Assembly (NCBI GenBank): GCA_020629455.1
Contig: JAHDDH010000001.1
Coordinates: forward strand, 131,703 to 195,702
DNA: 64,000 nucleotides
Direction of reading: 5' to 3'
Source of the DNA: Cytophagales bacterium
GTDB lineage: Bacteria > Bacteroidota > Bacteroidia > Cytophagales > Amoebophilaceae
The notes beneath the pieces were generated by a model. That model was not told where the DNA came from, searched no databases, and was given only the letters and a program-made list of their open reading frames with translations. A program made the translations under genes and the position numbers. Below, piece by piece: positions 1-10,334 of this stretch (positions are counted from its first letter, which is position 1; every line of letters begins with the position of its first letter).

Positions 1-516
1 GAGAATGAGGAAACAAAAGAAATAACACAGGCACACCGGTTTAAAAACATTGAAAATATCGAAAAAATTTTAATTCAAAATTTACAACATAACCATTCTA
101 AAAAATATAGTTTATTGACAGAATCAGACCAAAATAAAAAAAAAACTGGTCAATTATCAAGATCACCTTCTTCTTTGATGGCTATTTTACAAGAAGTTCA
201 AGAAAGAAAAGAAGTTAAAGCAATACATCAAGGTGTAGTATTTACTGTACAGATAGGGGCTTATAAGCAAAAAGACCTAACAAAAATTCTTCAAGAAGAT
301 GCCAACTATGCCAATAATAAAGCAAATTTTCAGCACACTAAAGAAGATAATTTTAATAAATACACCATTTTTTATTTCAAAAAATATGCCAATGCCAATA
401 AATTCAAAAAAGAAATCCGTAGTATGGGTGTTAAAGATGCATGGATTGTACCTTTAAAAAATGGCAAACGTGTACCACTAAAAGAAGTACTCAGTACCGT
501 GATTCAGAACAAATAA
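1..516 (+). CDS. SPOR-domain-like protein, 5' truncated by window edge
   Basis: Frame 1 is open from base 1 through 516, so the listed TTG start at 115 is probably internal. The motif FTVQIGAYKQ...KYTIFYFKKYANANKF resembles a SPOR domain. Confidence 0.6.
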   Translation, partial: ENEETKEITQAHRFKNIENIEKILIQNLQHNHSKKYSLLTESDQNKKKTGQLSRSPSSLMAILQEVQERKEVKAIHQGVVFTVQIGAYKQKDLTKILQEDANYANNKANFQHTKEDNFNKYTIFYFKKYANANKFKKEIRSMGVKDAWIVPLKNGKRVPLKEVLSTVIQNK

Positions 517-521
517 ATGAT

Positions 522-1775
522 TTGTCACTCATTATTAGTCTGTATTTTTTTATTCTTTTTTGTTTAGGTTATATTTTTTACGAAAAATATAACCTACAGA
601 AAAGATTACAAAAAAAAATCAAAGAACAAACTATATATCTCGAAAAAAAAGATATAATTATTGAAAATTATCAAAAAAAAATAATTTTTTTATCAGAAAA
701 AAATGCTAAAATAGAGACTGAAAAATTGTTTTTAGAAAAGAAAATTGTTCACCAAGAAAAAAAAAAAGAACAAGACTTCCAATATCTTCATATACAATTT
801 CAAAATATTGCACATGATATTTTAGAAGAAAAAAGTAAAAAATTTACAGAACAAAATCAGCACAATATCAATGATTTACTGAAGCCACTGTCAGAAAAAA
901 TAGTGAATTTCGAGAAAAAAATTTATCAAACACACCAAGAAAATTTAGAAAAAAATGCTGTCTTACGTACAGAAATCAAGCAACTTAATGATCTTAATCA
1001 AAAAATTACCCAAGAGGCTAATAGCCTGACACAAGCGATCAAAGGAGATCAAAAACTACAAGGAAACTGGGGAGAATTTATTTTGGAAAGTATTTTAGAA
1101 AAATCTGGACTGGTGAAAGACAGAGAATATACTATACAAGAAAGTTTTTTTAATGCAGAAGGAAAAAAATTAAGGCCTGATATCATTATCAAACTTCCTG
1201 AAAACAAAAATATTATTATTGATGCCAAGGTATCTTTGGTACACTATGAAAGATATTTTAACTCTGAAGAACACTATGCTAAAGAAAAATTGCTAGTGCA
1301 ACACCTGCAATCTATTAAAAATCATATCAAAAATCTTAGCCAAAAAAATTATGCTACGGAATATGATATACAAAATTTAGATTTTGTATTGCTTTTTATT
1401 CCTTTGGAGCCTGCTTTTAGCTTGGCTATTCAAAAAAAACCCTCTCTTTTCAACGATGCTTATGAAAAAAATATTGTATTGGTTTCTCCTACCACTTTAA
1501 TTGCCACTTTAAAAACTATTGCTAGTATTTGGAAAAGTGAATATCAAAATCAAAATGCGATACTAATTGCCAAATTAGGAGGTTCTCTTCATGATAAATT
1601 TGTAAGTTTTATACAAGATTTGCAGCATATAGGCAAACAATTGATAATGACCCAAAAGCATTACGACGAAGCCGCAAAAAAATTATACACAGGTAAAGAC
1701 AACTTGATTCGAAAAGTAGAAAGGCTAGAAGAATTAGGAATAAAAGCTACGAAAAAACTACCCAAAAGTTTATAA
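522..1775 (+). CDS. rmuC: RmuC-family DNA recombination protein
   Basis: N-terminal TM, long coiled coil, then GDQKLQGNWGEFILESILEKSGL...LRPDIIIKLPENKNIIIDAKVSLVHYERY, typical of RmuC. Start probably TTG near 522; the ORF extends upstream to 441. Confidence 0.88.
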   Translation: MSLIISLYFFILFCLGYIFYEKYNLQKRLQKKIKEQTIYLEKKDIIIENYQKKIIFLSEKNAKIETEKLFLEKKIVHQEKKKEQDFQYLHIQFQNIAHDILEEKSKKFTEQNQHNINDLLKPLSEKIVNFEKKIYQTHQENLEKNAVLRTEIKQLNDLNQKITQEANSLTQAIKGDQKLQGNWGEFILESILEKSGLVKDREYTIQESFFNAEGKKLRPDIIIKLPENKNIIIDAKVSLVHYERYFNSEEHYAKEKLLVQHLQSIKNHIKNLSQKNYATEYDIQNLDFVLLFIPLEPAFSLAIQKKPSLFNDAYEKNIVLVSPTTLIATLKTIASIWKSEYQNQNAILIAKLGGSLHDKFVSFIQDLQHIGKQLIMTQKHYDEAAKKLYTGKDNLIRKVERLEELGIKATKKLPKSL

Positions 1776-1847
1776 AAATGTTAAAATCAAAGTAATGTAC
1801 ATATAGATTTTTTTATTTGAGTATTCAAAAATTTTATTATCTAAATC

Positions 1848-2507
1848 ATGAAAAAAATAATATTCGGTTCATCTTTGGTCTTGGTTATCTTTTGTTTATT
1901 TTTCCTTTTGTCAAGGAAAAAAGAAAAAAAATTGCCTATTAAAAAATTGCCTATTATTGGTAAGCCATCTATTGATCATACCCAACACCACAGAATTGGT
2001 GATTATTGTTTTACGGATCAGTTAGGAGCAGTCATTGTCCCTGCTACTTTTGATCATAAAATTTATCTAGCCAATTTTTTTTTTACTAGTTGTCCGGGTA
2101 TATGTTTGAAAATGCAGCAAAATATGTACAAAATATACCAATTGGTGAAATGTTATCCCAATGTTAAAATATTATCGCATTCTGTAGATCCTGTAAGAGA
2201 TACAGTAGCTGTATTGTATGAATATGCTAAAAAAAAATTTAACATAAAAGAAAATAATACTTGGCATTTTGTTACTGGTGATCAAGAAAAAATATACACC
2301 CTTGCACAAACAAGTTATTTTATCACTGTAAAATCTGATAAATTATCACCTGGAGGGATTGCGCATGGAGGAGGATTTATATTAGTAGACAAACAAAAAA
2401 GAATTCGTGGTTTATATGATGGGTTAAATACACAAAATATTCCTCAAATCATCAAAGATATCCATTTACTCTTAAACGAAGAAGCAACGGATGATTATTC
2501 AAGTTGA
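1848..2507 (+). CDS. SCO1/SenC/PrrC family copper chaperone-like protein
   Basis: N-terminal TM, FFFTSCPGICLKMQ (CxxxC) motif, later H in GGIAHGGGFILVD. Confidence 0.85.
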   Translation: MKKIIFGSSLVLVIFCLFFLLSRKKEKKLPIKKLPIIGKPSIDHTQHHRIGDYCFTDQLGAVIVPATFDHKIYLANFFFTSCPGICLKMQQNMYKIYQLVKCYPNVKILSHSVDPVRDTVAVLYEYAKKKFNIKENNTWHFVTGDQEKIYTLAQTSYFITVKSDKLSPGGIAHGGGFILVDKQKRIRGLYDGLNTQNIPQIIKDIHLLLNEEATDDYSS

Positions 2508-3102
2508 TAATATTCAACAACAATTTTTGTCAAATTATTGGGTTATCAAAAATTTTTCTTATGAATTCAAAGAAGGTGTTACTTATGGTGTAGTAGGTAA
2601 AAATGGATGTGGTAAAAGTACTTTGATGAAAATAATTGCAGGTTATTATATTCCTACTTTTGGACAAGTAAGATATCAGCATGCTAAAAAAAATATTCCA
2701 GAAGAAAATTTTTTTCATCACTATATTTTATCAGCACCTGACTTAGTTTTGATAGAAGAATTCTCTTTACAGGCTTTATTAGCATTTCATTTTACGTTCA
2801 AAAAACCTATAAACGATTGGTCAATACAAAAAATGGTTACTTGGTTAGAGATGAATCATTATCAACACCAACCAATTCATTATTTATCTTCTGGGTTAAA
2901 ACAAAAAATAAAACTTGGACTATGCTTTTTAACAGATGTACCTATTATACTGTTAGATGAACCTATGGCATATTTAGATACTAAAAATATACAATGGTAT
3001 CAAGAACATATACAAGTTATTATGAAAAAAAAATTGATCATTATTTTTTCAAATCATCCTAAAGAATATGCTTTATGTGATGATATTATTGCGTTAATTT
3101 AG
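2491..3102 (+). CDS. ABC transporter ATP-binding protein
   Basis: Walker A GKNGCGKSTLMK, signature-like YLSSGLKQKIKLG, Walker B IILLDEPMAYLD. Confidence 0.9.
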   Translation: MIIQVDNIQQQFLSNYWVIKNFSYEFKEGVTYGVVGKNGCGKSTLMKIIAGYYIPTFGQVRYQHAKKNIPEENFFHHYILSAPDLVLIEEFSLQALLAFHFTFKKPINDWSIQKMVTWLEMNHYQHQPIHYLSSGLKQKIKLGLCFLTDVPIILLDEPMAYLDTKNIQWYQEHIQVIMKKKLIIIFSNHPKEYALCDDIIALI

Positions 3103-3112
3103 TCCATGAGAG

Positions 3113-3535
3113 ATGACAAAAACTTGGATATATCATCTACAAGAGATTCAGTGGATCGCTGGTGAACTATTGCGCAGCACAAAAAAAAAAATATGGTTAT
3201 TGGAAGGGACTGTGGGTATGGGAAAAACAACTTTGATTAAAGCATTATGTAAAAAATTAGGAGTCAAAGAGGTTGTTTGTAGCCCTAGCTTTATGACTGT
3301 GAATGAATATTCCTCAAAAGAAAATACATATATCTATCATTTTGATTTTTATCATAGTGCTGTAAAAATGGATACAAAGGATTTTGCTTGTTATGAAGAA
3401 TATTTTTACAGCAATGATTATTGTTTTGTTGAATGGCCTGGTACTTTCGTATCATATTTTAGTCAAGAGGCTGTACAAATAAAAATAAGTGCTTTACATG
3501 ATCAAAAACGAATTTTAGAATTAAAAGGATATTAA
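3113..3535 (+). CDS. tsaE: tRNA (adenosine(37)-N6)-threonylcarbamoyltransferase complex ATPase TsaE
   Basis: LEGTVGMGKTTLIKALCKKLGV...SPSFMTVNEY...HFDFYH...FVEWPG typical of TsaE/YjeE. Confidence 0.88.
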   Translation: MTKTWIYHLQEIQWIAGELLRSTKKKIWLLEGTVGMGKTTLIKALCKKLGVKEVVCSPSFMTVNEYSSKENTYIYHFDFYHSAVKMDTKDFACYEEYFYSNDYCFVEWPGTFVSYFSQEAVQIKISALHDQKRILELKGY

Positions 3536-3538
3536 AAT

Positions 3539-4465
3539 TTATATAACTCTGTTTTTAATCCTTATTTTACTGGCTGGAATACTAAACATCATTTTAAATC
3601 TTCTACAAAAATAGGCTGTATCTTTAAAGCCCACTTCTTCTGCAATGCTTTGGATGCTTTTTTTTGTGCTTCGTAGCAAATGTACTGCTTTTTCCATTCG
3701 CTGATATTCGATATAGTCTTGAGGATTGATCCCTACTAGCATTTTGAAGTATTGACCGATATAATCTTCTGATACATTGACAATTTGTGCTATAATTTTA
3801 TTGGATAATTTTTTGTCTAGATTGTTGTTGATATAATTAAACATGTCAATCAGCTTAGGATGTTGCAGATTTTCTTTTTTTTTCATGAGTTTATCAACAA
3901 ACATTTGGTTATAAAACATAAAGCGCAGAAGTTCTATGACGAGTATTTCTGTATAATTGCTTACTATTTTTTCATAACCTTCTCTTTCGTATTTTTTTTC
4001 TTCTGTAATTTTTTGTAAAATATCTTTCATCTTGACAGCATTTTTCAGCTGGAAGGAGGGAATATTAAAAGAAGCAAATAAATTGATTGCATTGAAAATT
4101 TTTACATCAAAATTGATGTATATAATATTTGTGTGCTGATCATCATATACCAAATCATTGATCAACTGTACATACTGCCAACGATTGTCTAAAAAATGTT
4201 CATTACTCATGATGTTTTCATTTTTTTTCCCATAAGTAATTGATGTAAGCGTACCGCCAATGATGAGGTAAATATCTCCTTTTTTGAGTCTGAACGCTTT
4301 GTTTTGTTTTTTACAAAAAAAATGAGCGCTTCCTGTTTTTACAAAAATGAGTACGTTTTCAGTTTCATAAAAATTTTCAATAGTAAAATCTTGTACAATT
4401 TTCATGGCTTTGGTTTTTCCAAAGCGTACATCTATAGAGTCAATGATATGATCGATCGTATGCAT
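3539..4465 (-). CDS. AraC-family transcriptional regulator
   Basis: C-terminal double HTH: LSNKIIAQIVNVSEDYIGQYFKMLVGINPQDYIEYQRMEKAVHLLRSTKKSIQSIAEEVGFKDTAYFCRRFKMMF. Start taken at MHTIDH. Confidence 0.85.
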   Translation of the reverse strand: MHTIDHIIDSIDVRFGKTKAMKIVQDFTIENFYETENVLIFVKTGSAHFFCKKQNKAFRLKKGDIYLIIGGTLTSITYGKKNENIMSNEHFLDNRWQYVQLINDLVYDDQHTNIIYINFDVKIFNAINLFASFNIPSFQLKNAVKMKDILQKITEEKKYEREGYEKIVSNYTEILVIELLRFMFYNQMFVDKLMKKKENLQHPKLIDMFNYINNNLDKKLSNKIIAQIVNVSEDYIGQYFKMLVGINPQDYIEYQRMEKAVHLLRSTKKSIQSIAEEVGFKDTAYFCRRFKMMFSIPASKIRIKNRVI

Positions 4466-4487
4466 TGTATGTATATGATTATATATT

Positions 4488-5066
4488 TTATCTCTCGAGA
4501 GGAGAGGTGTGTTGTGCTTCTTTGTAAAATAACATTTTGTATGGAACATGAACATGGCCTTTTTGAATATGTGTCAGTATTTTTTGGTGTTTTTGCCAAA
4601 TACTTTGTTTACAATCATCGATGTATAGCTTACCAACTAAATGATCATATTCGTGTTGTATTACACGTGCAGGCATATCTTTAAAAATACTTTCATGTTT
4701 TATGCCATCTATATCTTGGTATTGTACAGTAATTTTTTTGAATCTTTTTACCTGTGCTTGTATGCCTGGTATACTCAAACATCCTTCAAAGTCTGATATT
4801 TTGGAGGTATGATTAGGCTTTAATATAGGATTGATAAAAACTTTAGGAAAAATTTTTTTTTCTCCAAATATTCTGCTATCAATGATAAATAATTGTATAC
4901 TTTTGCCAATTTGAGGAGCTGCTAGTCCTATACCGTTAGCTTGTATCATTGTTGAAAACATATTTTGGATCACTTGAACAATATTTTTATCCATTTGATT
5001 AATTTTTTTTGCTTTTAATCTCAGCATAGGATGTCCATAAGCTACGATAGGGTAAATCATATGCAT
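4488..5066 (-). CDS. def: peptide deformylase
   Basis: Motifs GIGLAAPQIG, EGCLSIPG, QHEYDHLVG. Confidence 0.95.
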   Translation of the reverse strand: MHMIYPIVAYGHPMLRLKAKKINQMDKNIVQVIQNMFSTMIQANGIGLAAPQIGKSIQLFIIDSRIFGEKKIFPKVFINPILKPNHTSKISDFEGCLSIPGIQAQVKRFKKITVQYQDIDGIKHESIFKDMPARVIQHEYDHLVGKLYIDDCKQSIWQKHQKILTHIQKGHVHVPYKMLFYKEAQHTSPLER

Positions 5067-5132
5067 TGCATTATTTTATTGGTTTATATGATAGGGTTAT
5101 AAGATAATTTTTAAAAAATTTGAAAACGAACA

Positions 5133-5909
5133 TTAGTCTATGATCCATTGTATTGTATGGGGAGGATAATATTGTGTTTTTTTATTTTCATCATGCATGA
5201 TGCCTAGTAAACCTTGTATGGTAATGTCTGTAATTTTTCCTAAAAATATTTTTTTTTTGTATTGAAATAGCATTTTTTTTTTGTATTGAAATAGATGTTT
5301 TAAATATATTTGAGTAAAATCAGTGTTAAGGCTAAGTTTTGAATAATAATTTTCAAAGGATAATAAAAGCGCATTTAATAAGTGATATAAAGAAAAAAAA
5401 GAGCCATTAATCTCGTTTAAGCTAATGCGGTGACTGTTTTTTTCTTTCGTGTTGACATTAAGCCCTATGCCAATCACTGATCTTTTGATGTATTGGTTTT
5501 GACATTGATTTTCTATCAAGATACCTCCCAATTTTTTTTTATGATAATAAATATCATTAGGCCATTTTATTTTAAAACCTTCTTTTTTGAGGGTATGCGT
5601 CCATTTTTGTAATACATCTTGGATAGCTAAACTGACCATCATGTTTAGATAAAAATGCTGTTGTGCCGCTAAAAAATAAGGATGCAATAAAAAAGAAAAA
5701 GTTAAGTTTTGAAATGGTTGGCTTATCCATGATTTTTGTTTATTTTCACCCCTTCCATTGGTTTGATTATCTGTAATGGCAATCAACCCTTCGGGGCATT
5801 GGTGTTTTTTAATAAACTTATAGATCTCTTCTTGTGTAGAAAAACAAGATTGTTTATAAAAAATCCTTTTTCCTAGAAATTTTGTATTATCGTGTCTTTG
5901 ATATAGCAT
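5133..5909 (-). CDS. birA: biotin--[acetyl-CoA-carboxylase] ligase
   Basis: TNGRGENKQKSWIS, LKIKWPNDIYYHKKKLGGILIE, VIGIGLNVN. Confidence 0.9.
   Translation of the reverse strand: MLYQRHDNTKFLGKRIFYKQSCFSTQEEIYKFIKKHQCPEGLIAITDNQTNGRGENKQKSWISQPFQNLTFSFLLHPYFLAAQQHFYLNMMVSLAIQDVLQKWTHTLKKEGFKIKWPNDIYYHKKKLGGILIENQCQNQYIKRSVIGIGLNVNTKEKNSHRISLNEINGSFFSLYHLLNALLLSFENYYSKLSLNTDFTQIYLKHLFQYKKKMLFQYKKKIFLGKITDITIQGLLGIMHDENKKTQYYPPHTIQWIID
5248..5294. repeat. exact 23-bp tandem direct repeat (24-bp period) inside birA
   Basis: Two copies of ATTTTTTTTTTGTATTGAAATAG at 5248-5270 and 5272-5294, encoding LFQYKKK twice. Confidence 0.9.
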
Positions 5910-5950
5910 CTAAATTTCTTTATTCACGCCTTATTTTTTCATCTCCACCA

Positions 5951-7852
5951 ATGTATAAAGACAAAAAAAGTAAAAAAAATCATAAGCAACAGATATTCTT
6001 TTTAGCCATACTCATCCTGACAGTATTCAGCTTTTTTTATAAAAAAAAATTTATTAGCACCCAACAAATTGCTGAAAAAAATTTTGAACAAATGATGATT
6101 GACGGAGATGTAGCAAAAGTAACCTTGATTACTAATAAAAAAATTGTCAAAATTCAACTTACAGAAGAAGCCTTAACTAAAGAACATTACCAAAAAGAAT
6201 TACAAGGCAAAGGGTTAAAAAAAAAATATCATTACGCCTTCAAAATTCCCACTGTTGATATTTTTAACAAAAATTTTAAAAATTTAGAACAAAAATTGAC
6301 TTCTGAAAAAAAAATTGGTTACTCCACAGAAGAAGAAATCGATTACTCCGATTTTTTTGCTAATTGGGGATTTTTTATGCTTGTGATCCTAGGGTTTTGG
6401 CTCTTAACCAAAAGAATGTCTTCAGGAGGATCTGGTGGTAGTGGTATTTTCAACATAGGAAAATCAAAAGCAGTACTTTTTGATGAACAAAATAAAGTAG
6501 ACATCACCTTTAAAGATGTAGCTGGAATGCAGGAGGCTAAAGAAGAAGTGAAAGAAATTGTTGATTTTTTAAAATATCCAGAAAAATATGCTGCTATAGG
6601 GGGATACGTCCCTAAGGGTATTCTTTTAGTAGGAGCCCCTGGCACTGGAAAAACATTGCTTGCAAAAGCTGTAGCAGGAGAGTCAAGTGTGCCCTTTTTT
6701 TATCTTTCAGGTTCTGATTTTGTAGAAATGTTTGTAGGGGTAGGCTCTGCAAGGGTAAGAGATTTATTCAAACGTGCTAAAGAGAAAGCTCCTTGTATCA
6801 TATTTATAGACGAAATAGACTCTATTGGTAAATCGAGAGGCAATGGACTTTTTGAAGGAGGAGGTAATGAAGAAAGAGATAATACTCTCAATTCCCTTTT
6901 AGTAGAAATGGATGGTTTTTCATCCACCACAGGCATCATTATACTAGCTGCTACCAATCGGCCGGAAACACTAGACAGCGCCTTATTAAGGCCAGGAAGG
7001 TTTGATAGGCAAGTAGCAATTGATAAACCAAGCATTCAAGAGAGAAAAGAAATTTTTAAAATCTACATCAAAAAAAGATCTAAAGTAGATATCAATGTAG
7101 ATGAAGAAACATTAGCACACCAAACACCAGGATTTACAGGTGCAGAAATTGCTAATGTTTGTAACGAAGCTGCTTTGATTGCTGCACGTAAAGATAAAAA
7201 CAACATTGAAATGGAAGATTTTCAAGATGCAGTAGACCGTGTTATTGGTGGTTTAGAGAAAAAAAGTAAAATTTTATCAAAAAAAGAAAAAAAAATTGTG
7301 GCCTATCACGAAGCAGGACATGCCATTGCTGGTTGGTTTTTGCCTTATGCTAATCCTATAGTCAAGGTAAGTATTATTCCTAGAGGTATTGCTGCCTTGG
7401 GTTATGCACAGTATTTACCTAAAGAACAATATTTGTATCAAAAAGAACAGTTATTTGATGAAATGGGCATGGCTTTGGGCGGAAGAGCTGCGGAAGAAAT
7501 TTTTTTAGGAAAAATTTCTACAGGAGCTATGAGTGATTTAGAAAAAGTAACACAAATTGCCTACAACATGATTGCTATTTATGGCATGAGTGACACTATA
7601 GGAAAAGTTTCTTTTTATGATAGGAATAAATCTCACCATTGGACAAAACCCTATTCTGAAGCCACTGCTAAGATGATTGACGAGGAAGTAAAAAAAACAG
7701 TAGATCATATTTATCAGAAGGTGAAAGAAATATTATCAAAACAACAAGAATCTTTTGAAAAATTGGCTAAAGCCTTGTTAGAAAAAGAAGTACTATTTCG
7801 TACTGATGTAGAAGAGTTGATAGGCAAAAGACCTTTTGAGGAAGAGGAGTAA
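5951..7852 (+). CDS. ftsH: ATP-dependent zinc metalloprotease FtsH
   Basis: AAA+ [25 protein letters not shown] zinc motif, N-terminal TMs. Start at MYKDKK. Confidence 0.97.
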   Translation: MYKDKKSKKNHKQQIFFLAILILTVFSFFYKKKFISTQQIAEKNFEQMMIDGDVAKVTLITNKKIVKIQLTEEALTKEHYQKELQGKGLKKKYHYAFKIPTVDIFNKNFKNLEQKLTSEKKIGYSTEEEIDYSDFFANWGFFMLVILGFWLLTKRMSSGGSGGSGIFNIGKSKAVLFDEQNKVDITFKDVAGMQEAKEEVKEIVDFLKYPEKYAAIGGYVPKGILLVGAPGTGKTLLAKAVAGESSVPFFYLSGSDFVEMFVGVGSARVRDLFKRAKEKAPCIIFIDEIDSIGKSRGNGLFEGGGNEERDNTLNSLLVEMDGFSSTTGIIILAATNRPETLDSALLRPGRFDRQVAIDKPSIQERKEIFKIYIKKRSKVDINVDEETLAHQTPGFTGAEIANVCNEAALIAARKDKNNIEMEDFQDAVDRVIGGLEKKSKILSKKEKKIVAYHEAGHAIAGWFLPYANPIVKVSIIPRGIAALGYAQYLPKEQYLYQKEQLFDEMGMALGGRAAEEIFLGKISTGAMSDLEKVTQIAYNMIAIYGMSDTIGKVSFYDRNKSHHWTKPYSEATAKMIDEEVKKTVDHIYQKVKEILSKQQESFEKLAKALLEKEVLFRTDVEELIGKRPFEEEE

Positions 7853-7863
7853 ATGATTTTTTT

Positions 7864-7890
7864 AACCTTCATAGAAAAGGTTATGATTTT
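7864..7890 (+). terminator. possible weak intrinsic terminator after ftsH
   Basis: AACCTT...AAGGTT stem followed by ATGATTTTTT. Confidence 0.35.
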
Positions 7891-7952
7891 TTATTTTAAT
7901 GTTGAGTGTTATTTTTCAAATCAGTTTAAAAAAAGAAAAAAATAAACAAAAG

Positions 7953-8954
7953 ATGAAATTAATCATGTCTTTTTTTAAAAAAATACTTATAATATTCATC
8001 ATCCCTTTTTTTTCTTTTGGCAAAACAGCTCAGGAAAAAAATGATGTAGATTTTATCATGCATCATATTGGAGATGCACATGAATGGCATTTGGCTACTG
8101 TGGGCAATACAGCTATCACCATTCCCCTGCCTATCATTATTTATTCCAAAGACAGAGGGATAGAATATTTTTTATCTAGCCAATTCATTAATCACAATTA
8201 TGAAAAAGTAGCTTATCAAGGATACATAATCAATGAACATGAAAAAATAATTCCTTTGGACGAAAAACGTACCATTTATGATTTTTCTATCACCAAAAAT
8301 ATCGTTGCTATGCTTGTAAGCATGCTGGTTCTTTGCATCATCACTTTAATAGCAGCAAAATATTATCAAGGAAAAAAAAATATATCATCAGCACCCAAAG
8401 GAATTACGTTATTTCTAGAAATGATGGTTTGTTATGTAAGAGATGAAATCGCTATCCCTAATATTGGAAAAAAAAAGTACAAAAAATTTATGCCTTATTT
8501 GTTGACAGTTTTTTTTTTTATTTGGATCAATAATTTGTTAGGGTTACTGCCAGGTGCTGCCAATGTCACGGGTAATATTTCTATCACCCTTACACTAGCA
8601 CTTTTTACTTTTTCCATCACGACTATCAATGGTAATCAACATTACTGGAGCCATATTATTTTTCCTCCAGGAACTCCTATATGGCTCTTGCCCATTATGA
8701 TTCCTATAGAAATTATTGGCCTTTTTGTAAAGCCATTTTCTCTCATGATACGCTTATTTGCTAATATTACTGCAGGTCATATTATTTTACTTACAATTAT
8801 TGCTCTTATTTTCATTTTTGAAAATGTTTTCATAAGTGCTATTACAGTTCCTTTTGGTACTTTTATGTTTTTATTAAAATTAATCGTTGCTTTTTTGCAA
8901 GCGTACGTTTTCACCCTTCTGTCAGCTATTTATTTTGGTACTGCTACTAAATAG
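7953..8954 (+). CDS. atpB: F0F1 ATP synthase subunit a
   Basis: IRLFANITAGHIILL and FLQAYVFTLLSAIYF motifs; N-terminal signal-like extension. Confidence 0.95.
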   Translation: MKLIMSFFKKILIIFIIPFFSFGKTAQEKNDVDFIMHHIGDAHEWHLATVGNTAITIPLPIIIYSKDRGIEYFLSSQFINHNYEKVAYQGYIINEHEKIIPLDEKRTIYDFSITKNIVAMLVSMLVLCIITLIAAKYYQGKKNISSAPKGITLFLEMMVCYVRDEIAIPNIGKKKYKKFMPYLLTVFFFIWINNLLGLLPGAANVTGNISITLTLALFTFSITTINGNQHYWSHIIFPPGTPIWLLPIMIPIEIIGLFVKPFSLMIRLFANITAGHIILLTIIALIFIFENVFISAITVPFGTFMFLLKLIVAFLQAYVFTLLSAIYFGTATK

Positions 8955-9015
8955 TAGCTATCATTTAAAATAAAAAGGATAGATTATATAATCCAATTAA
9001 TTTTTTCATTTTTAA

Positions 9016-9261
<246 letters not shown>

Positions 9262-9288
9262 GATACATTTTGTGTCTTTATACAGATT

Positions 9289-9780
9289 ATGAATTTAATA
9301 ACACCTGAATTTGGGCTTATATTTTGGCAAACTGTCATACTTTTAGTTGTGCTATGTATACTTAAAAAATATGCTTGGCATCCTATTTTAAATGCTCTTG
9401 AAGAAAGGCAAAAAAATATTCAAAATAATCTGGATGCTGCTAATAAAGCAAAATCTGATGTAGCAGCTATAGAAACAATTTGTAAAAATATGCGTTTAAA
9501 AGCTGAAAAAGAAAGTAACCTTATTATTAAAAATACACTTGAACGCAAGAAAGAAATACTCAAAAAAGCAAATGAAGAAGCTATAGCAATCAAAAAAAAT
9601 ATGTTATTACAGGCTCAAGAGGCTATAACACAAGAAAAGAAAAAATCCTTTAATCAAAATAAACAAGCAATCATATTGCTTTCGATACAAATCGCAGAAA
9701 AAATTCTTATAAAAAAATTAGGTCATGATCACGAAAGCTTGCTACATGTCAAGAAGATTTTAGAAAGCCATAAAAATTAA
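9289..9780 (+). CDS. atpF: F0F1 ATP synthase subunit b
   Basis: PEFGLIFWQTVILLVVLCILKKYAWHPILNALEERQKNI plus coiled coil; operon position. Confidence 0.95.
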   Translation: MNLITPEFGLIFWQTVILLVVLCILKKYAWHPILNALEERQKNIQNNLDAANKAKSDVAAIETICKNMRLKAEKESNLIIKNTLERKKEILKKANEEAIAIKKNMLLQAQEAITQEKKKSFNQNKQAIILLSIQIAEKILIKKLGHDHESLLHVKKILESHKN

Positions 9781-9794
9781 ATTTTATAAAAAAT

Positions 9795-10334
9795 ATGCAA
9801 GCTATACGGATAGCAAAAAAATACACACAGGCATTGTGGCAGTTTGCAGAAGAAAAAAAAGCAATAGACTTAGTTTATACAGAAGTGTTTAGATTATATG
9901 ATATGCTTCAAAAGAATGCTTCATTGCAATTGTTTTGTAGTAGTCCTTTGATTGATAATCAACGAAAAAAAAAAATACTCGTTATTTTTTTACAAAATAA
10001 GAGTACTATCCTTTCTTCATTGTTTGATTTAATAGCAAAAAAAAATAGGTTTTCTGCATTGTTAATTATTCTAGAAAGATTTATAGCAAAATACAAAGCA
10101 TATCAAGGGATTAAATATGCCTATATCACCACAAAATTTCCGCTTAATAAAATTTTGCAGCAAAAAATACAGAATTTTATTCAGCAAAAAATTAACTGTA
10201 AAAAAATAGTACTCATAGAAAATATTAACCAAGCCATTCAAGGAGGATTGGTCATAAAAATAGATGATCTACAAATGGATTGTAGTATTAATACATATTT
10301 GAAGCAATTACAAAAAGTTTTATCCTCATCATGA
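9795..10334 (+). CDS. atpH: F0F1 ATP synthase subunit delta
   Basis: [16 protein letters not shown] and [23 protein letters not shown]; operon position. Confidence 0.93.
   Translation: MQAIRIAKKYTQALWQFAEEKKAIDLVYTEVFRLYDMLQKNASLQLFCSSPLIDNQRKKKILVIFLQNKSTILSSLFDLIAKKNRFSALLIILERFIAKYKAYQGIKYAYITTKFPLNKILQQKIQNFIQQKINCKKIVLIENINQAIQGGLVIKIDDLQMDCSINTYLKQLQKVLSSS

Noticed and set aside
115-516. TTG start at 115 for the first ORF
   Set aside because: The frame is open to the window edge, so this is probably an internal position of a truncated CDS.
4304-4684. 126-aa plus-strand ORF
   Set aside because: Overlaps the AraC regulator and def genes on the opposite strand; no recognisable motifs.
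6343-7035. Two minus-strand ORFs opposite ftsH
   Set aside because: Antisense shadows of a strongly conserved coding region.
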